From assembly GCA_027625915.1 (NCBI GenBank), contig JANTQA010000032.1, positions 13,532,001 through 13,596,000 on the forward strand: a DNA stretch of 64,000 nt, in the 5' to 3' direction. The first letter of the stretch is position 1. Each line of letters opens with the position of its first letter. The position numbers and the translations under genes are program-made. The stretch is from Anaeramoeba flamelloides (Eukaryota > Metamonada > Anaeramoebidae). This document shows, in pieces, positions 59,892 through 64,000 of this stretch. Under the pieces are notes generated by a model. That model did no database searches. It had not been told where the DNA came from and saw only the letters and a list, made by a program, of their open reading frames with translations.

Positions 59892-62800
59892 TTAATTATT
59901 CGAATTAATATATCTTTGTATTAAAGAGATGTCTACTTGAGAAAATTTATCTTTCAAATAAGACTCTTCAATATCCTCGCCTATAATGCTGTAAAAGGTC
60001 CCAATACAAAATATGATTTGCATTTTCATTGTCTTATCTCCTGATGTGAGTATCTCGGCAAAGCTATTTAAAATGCTTTCTAATTGTGGCTGCAAATCAT
60101 TTTTATTTAATTTACTTGAAAGCTTTTTCAATAAAAGAATTGAAACATATATAAGATTTTTTTTTTCCGTTTTAAAATATTTCAATATAATTAGCAAAAC
60201 AATTTGGGGGTCTAAAACTTGCACTAATTCTTTAATTGTCTCTTCATAGCTTTGGCATAGTTTGATATCATCAACGTCACGAAAGGATTGGATGAAGAAA
60301 TGTGTGATATCCTTAGTTATTGGTGAAAAATACGACGCCTGGTTTTTGATGATTAATTTTAAAAGCTTATCCATACTATCGCTCAGCTCCTTGTCTTTAT
60401 CGGAGAGCATTGATATTATAACGGAAATGATTCGCAGGAAATGGTTATTCCAGATTTGTTCAAGGTTTTCATTTGATAATTTCTCAAGCAAATTTATTCC
60501 TTTAAATCGATGCTTGCCAGTGGAAATCCATGAAATGACTTGCTCGACTAATTCTGTTACGGAGCCTTCTGTAGACGCCTTTTGGTCTTTTTTCCTACTT
60601 TTTGATCTTGGTTTTTTTCTTGTTTTACTTTTATTTGTCCCAACAGTATTCTCATTATTGGTTGCGCTATTTTCTCCTTTATTATTTTCTTGAAGCTCAG
60701 TTAATGACTTTTCTTCAATTTTTGCTGTTTCTTTAATTTTTACGACTCTTTTACCTCTTCCCCTTCCTTTCCCGCGACCGCGCCCGCGCCCGCGTCCTGT
60801 TTTTTTCAATCCCTTCCCTTCTTCTTTATTTCGAGGTGATAAATTTTCTGTTTTGACATTTTTTTTTATTATTCTTTTTTTTTTATTTCCCGTTGTTGTT
60901 TTCTTTTCTCCGATTTTGTTTGGTGATAATTTACCATTTTCTATTTGGTTGGATTTTACCCCTCTCTTTTTTTTCAACCCACTTCCTCTTCCTCTGCCTC
61001 TGCCTCTACCTCTACCTCTTCCCCTACCCCTTTTCACATTTATTGGTGTTTTGAGTGCAGATTTTTTTATAATTTTTGTTGTTTGAGTTCTTCGTGGTGA
61101 TTTTTTATTTAAGGCTTTTTCTCCACTTATTTTGGAAGACGTTTTTTTTTTTGTTTTTAAGGGTTTAATATTTAATGGGCTAATTGGGCCAAAGTTTCGA
61201 TGTCCCATTTCTCGTTGCATGTTTCTGCTCTGTGGCTGAACCGATTTCCCTTTAGCACGTTTATGCCGGATTGCCAATTTTCTTTGCGATTGAATCGACA
61301 TTTTTTTTTTAGTCGCACCTTTTTTATTCATATTGCTTTCTTGTAGATTACTCTTTGGTAGATTAAGTTTTTTCACTTTTTGTGCTTGTGGCTTTAATTT
61401 GTTTTTTCTTTCTTTTGGATCGGTTTGGAATTTTAAATTTGATTTTTTTTTATTCTTGGGTGTACTTTGTGAATTGCTTGTTAATTGCAACTCTAGCTTG
61501 TTAGTAATATTAGGATCAATGTCTTGTAGCATAAATGCAATTTTAATTCTACTTTTTTTATTTAAATTTTTAACATGAAGGAAAAAATTGTCTGGGTGGC
61601 TTTCATGTAAGGTTCGATAAAGCTTTGTTAATTCAGAATCATTTGAATATTTTATCGTTTCTAACAAGGCCTTTGTTTGATTGATTATTAAAAACATGTG
61701 CTTTTCATCTTCTAAATAACCGGATTGCCCCCCAACCAAATCAAACATTAATCCAATTAAATTTTTTTCGCTTTGGCTAAGTTCCTTCATTTCAATTGGC
61801 TTTTGTTTACCCTTGGGCTTTCCACCTTGTTTGAGTTTCATTGTTTGGATGCGTGGTTGTATTGTGCGTGAACTATTGAGATTTTGTTTTGCTTTATTTC
61901 GGTTGTTAAAAGTTGATTTATTTGGAGTTATTGTGTTAAATGGTTTTTTATTTTGTGAGGTTTGCTTTTGACGTTGTTTTTCTGAAGAATTTTGAATGAA
62001 AGTAGAGAAGTTTGATCTTTTTTTTGGAGTAAAATTTGCTCTTCCAGTTGACACCGATCTATTTTGATAATAATTTTGTCTTTTTAATCTTCCAGATCGG
62101 CTTTTTTTATTGGTAACTTTTTTATTTTGATCTTCTTCTTCCTTGATAAATTGAAGATGAATATATTTTAATGTACAGAAATATATATATATATATGTTA
62201 AAATTTAAGATAGAAAATTAATAAGGATAAATAATGGATGTTTATGGATGCGTTTGCTTTAAATAAATCAATGAAAAAATATCAAAAAAATAAAAAAAAT
62301 GCAAACAAAAAAAAAAAAATTCAAACAAATTGAGTAGCAATATCTTCATTCATAATATTTTTTTTTGTTGTTGAGTCTTGTTTTAAAATTAATAATTTTC
62401 CTGCTTGTGGGAAATGATAATGATATGACCAAATAGCTCTCCTAGCCTCTTTTCTAGCTTCAGAACTTTTGTCCTTAAGAAAAAACTGAATAATTTTTTC
62501 AATTGTTTTTTTTTTTTGAATAAAGCACGATGTTGGATATCTGTCCAACATTATTCCCATATATTCAGAGCATTTCCCACGTAATAATTGATTTTTGTGT
62601 GTTAAATAATTTTCGATTACCTGAATCAAATCTGGTATTTGCTTTATTAAAATAATTTCTTTCATACAATTATCACCTAATTCAATAATTACATGATTAG
62701 AATTTGCAATTAAATTTATAATATCCGAAATAAATTTATTAAAAAACGGTATAAATTCGTCTGACATTTCATGGGCTAAATGTACAAGCAAATTACAAAT

Positions 62801-63025
62801 TACTTTAATAATTGAAGATCGGAGATCTCGTAGTTGTTCAACAAATAATGAATAAAACCTTTGTAAATGATCATTGAATGTATCATATGTTGTTGCTTTA
62901 CCATTTAAAATTGCTTGGAATTTTGTCAGCGCTTTAGCCCGTGGTTCCCATTGCTCTCCTTTATTTTTATCAAGAACATCATAAATTTTGTTAATTAATG
63001 TTTCTAAATGATCTTTATCATATAC
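59892..63025 (-). CDS. CLASP: CLASP-family microtubule-binding protein, 5' end missing (two exons seen)
   Basis: Exons 63025-62327 and 62141-59892 join in phase 0 across a 185-nt GT-AG intron; 982 residues to TAA. The first exon starts after an acceptor (AAAATAG) and encodes a TOG domain with the CLASP pattern: WEPRAKALTKFQAIL, FVEQLRDLRSSIIKVICNL, RGKCSEYMGIMLDRYP, DKSSEARKEARRAIWSYHYH then FPQA. The middle (about 235-740) is very basic, with Lys/Gln/Asn repeats and two Gly-Arg tracts, likely the microtubule-binding region. The C-terminal ~220 residues form a second TOG/HEAT domain ending IFCIGTFYSIIGEDI then IQRYINSNN, matching the CLASP C-terminus (FCLVAIYSVIGEDL, LYIKRAQ). CLASPs stabilise microtubule plus ends and promote rescue. 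The ATG-bearing exon was not found upstream to 64000; one may lie outside the window. Confidence 0.9.
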
Positions 63026-64000
63026 CTATTTTAATTTTTAAAAAATTTGTAAATTATTAATTTTTTTGGAAAATATGAAAAAAAAAAAAAAGGATAAGTT
63101 GAGGAATATTCTTATAATAGCCTTTTATAAAATGGTTTTAGTTAATTGGAATTTTAAAAGTTTTGTGTTATTAGAGCTCATAATCAAATGTCAAAAGAGA
63201 AAAAAAAAAAAAATAGATTTAAAATTAAAAATATTTTAAATCTTAGAAGTGTGATTTTCAAAAGAAACTGATAGAATTCAAAAGGTTTTAATAGGATTTA
63301 AATGAAATTATTATTATTATTGTTGTTGTTTTTTAAATGAAATTAAAAGAATAACAGAAATTATCAACAAAATTTAAAAAAATTTAATTAACTTTTTTCT
63401 TTTAATATTTTTTATTCAAGTTTTTTTTTCAAAATGAAATTTGATAAATTGAAGATCAAATATTTAATATTAAATTTAATGGTGCATACATTTTTAAATC
63501 TTTTATTGAATTTAGTTTCTTTTTTTTTTTTTAATATATAAAAAAAAAAATTTGTTTTAAATGTGAAATAAAAAAATAAAATCCTTATTTTTTTAGATTT
63601 TGTTATCTTTATTATTTATTTTCATTCTTAATAAGTAATTCTAATATAAATAAAATTCCTAAATTAATATTTTGTAATTTTGATCACTAAAATTTTAAAG
63701 TAAACAAATTGTTAAATATATCAGTTCATTTTCTTATTTTAATAAAGAACAAAAGAAAACTAAAGAAATAAGCGAAATTGGAAATACTAATCTTATTTTA
63801 TATTAAATAAAATCGGAATTAATTATTTTCTGTTTAATTTAGAAAATATTATTATTATTATTATTTGAATTGTAATTTTCTTTATTATTTTAGTTTTTTG
63901 ATTTCTTTTTGTTTTATTAGAATCCTTGGGTTTTGTTGATTTTACTAAGACTTTAAATCATAAATTCTTTTTTATTTTCACATAATACCATCATTCCTTC
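63026..64000. other. 5' flank or intron of the CLASP gene
   Basis: AT-rich, with short ATT repeats near 63310-63330 and 63849-63864. No donor that fits the phase-0 acceptor at 63026 follows a plausible ATG here, so the first exon is very short or lies beyond the window. Confidence 0.35.

Overview
This is a very AT-rich (visibly about 75-80% A+T) nuclear window from a unicellular eukaryote. Evidence: genes interrupted by GT-AG introns of 58 nt to 2.8 kb, eukaryote-only proteins (ATG7, PIG-F, CLASP, a BRSK/SAD-type kinase), long low-complexity tracts, and many copies of non-autonomous DNA transposons. The mixture fits an amoeboid or flagellate protist with an expanded AT-rich genome (an Anaeramoeba-like or amoebozoan lineage is my guess, not shown). 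All recognised genes read with the standard code. I saw no rRNA, tRNA, CRISPR, LTR or virus-like element.

Layout. 0-3.9 kb: non-coding, with a TA-flanked element, an alternating hairpin array and a 781-bp MITE. 3.9-7.9 kb (+): the C-terminal half of a BRSK/SAD kinase in three phase-consistent exons. 7.9-10.8 kb: nothing supported beyond a repeat fragment. 10.8-11.6 kb (-): PIG-F. 11.7-14.2 kb: several repeats, including a near-perfect 191-nt foldback. 14.7-19.0 kb (+): a bacterial-type RtcB RNA ligase in three exons. 19.2-23.0 kb: a dense transposon cluster and two weak coding remnants. 23.5-24.6 kb (+): a seven-helix membrane protein. 29.4-31.6 kb (-): ATG7, intronless. 37.2-38.5 kb (-): a FANCF-like protein. 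42.5-44.8 kb (-): a PH / coiled-coil / RUN-like protein. 47.6-47.9 kb (-): a small unknown gene. 52.4-52.8 kb (+): a TMEM60/TMEM185-like four-helix protein. 59.9-63.0 kb (-): a CLASP-family microtubule protein lacking only its 5' end.

The genes are not an operon or pathway cluster; they are independent housekeeping genes (autophagy, GPI anchors, DNA repair, cytoskeleton, signalling, RNA repair) separated by 1-8 kb of repeat-rich DNA. About ten repeat families recur within the window (called A to K below, plus an alternating hairpin array). Most are short, have terminal inverted repeats, carry no transposase, and several have TA at their ends, as expected of Tc1/mariner-type non-autonomous elements. 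The main items for a second look are the FANCF-like gene, the bacterial-type RtcB with its 10-nt first exon, the perfect foldback at 13.5-13.9 kb, and the alternating hairpin arrays.
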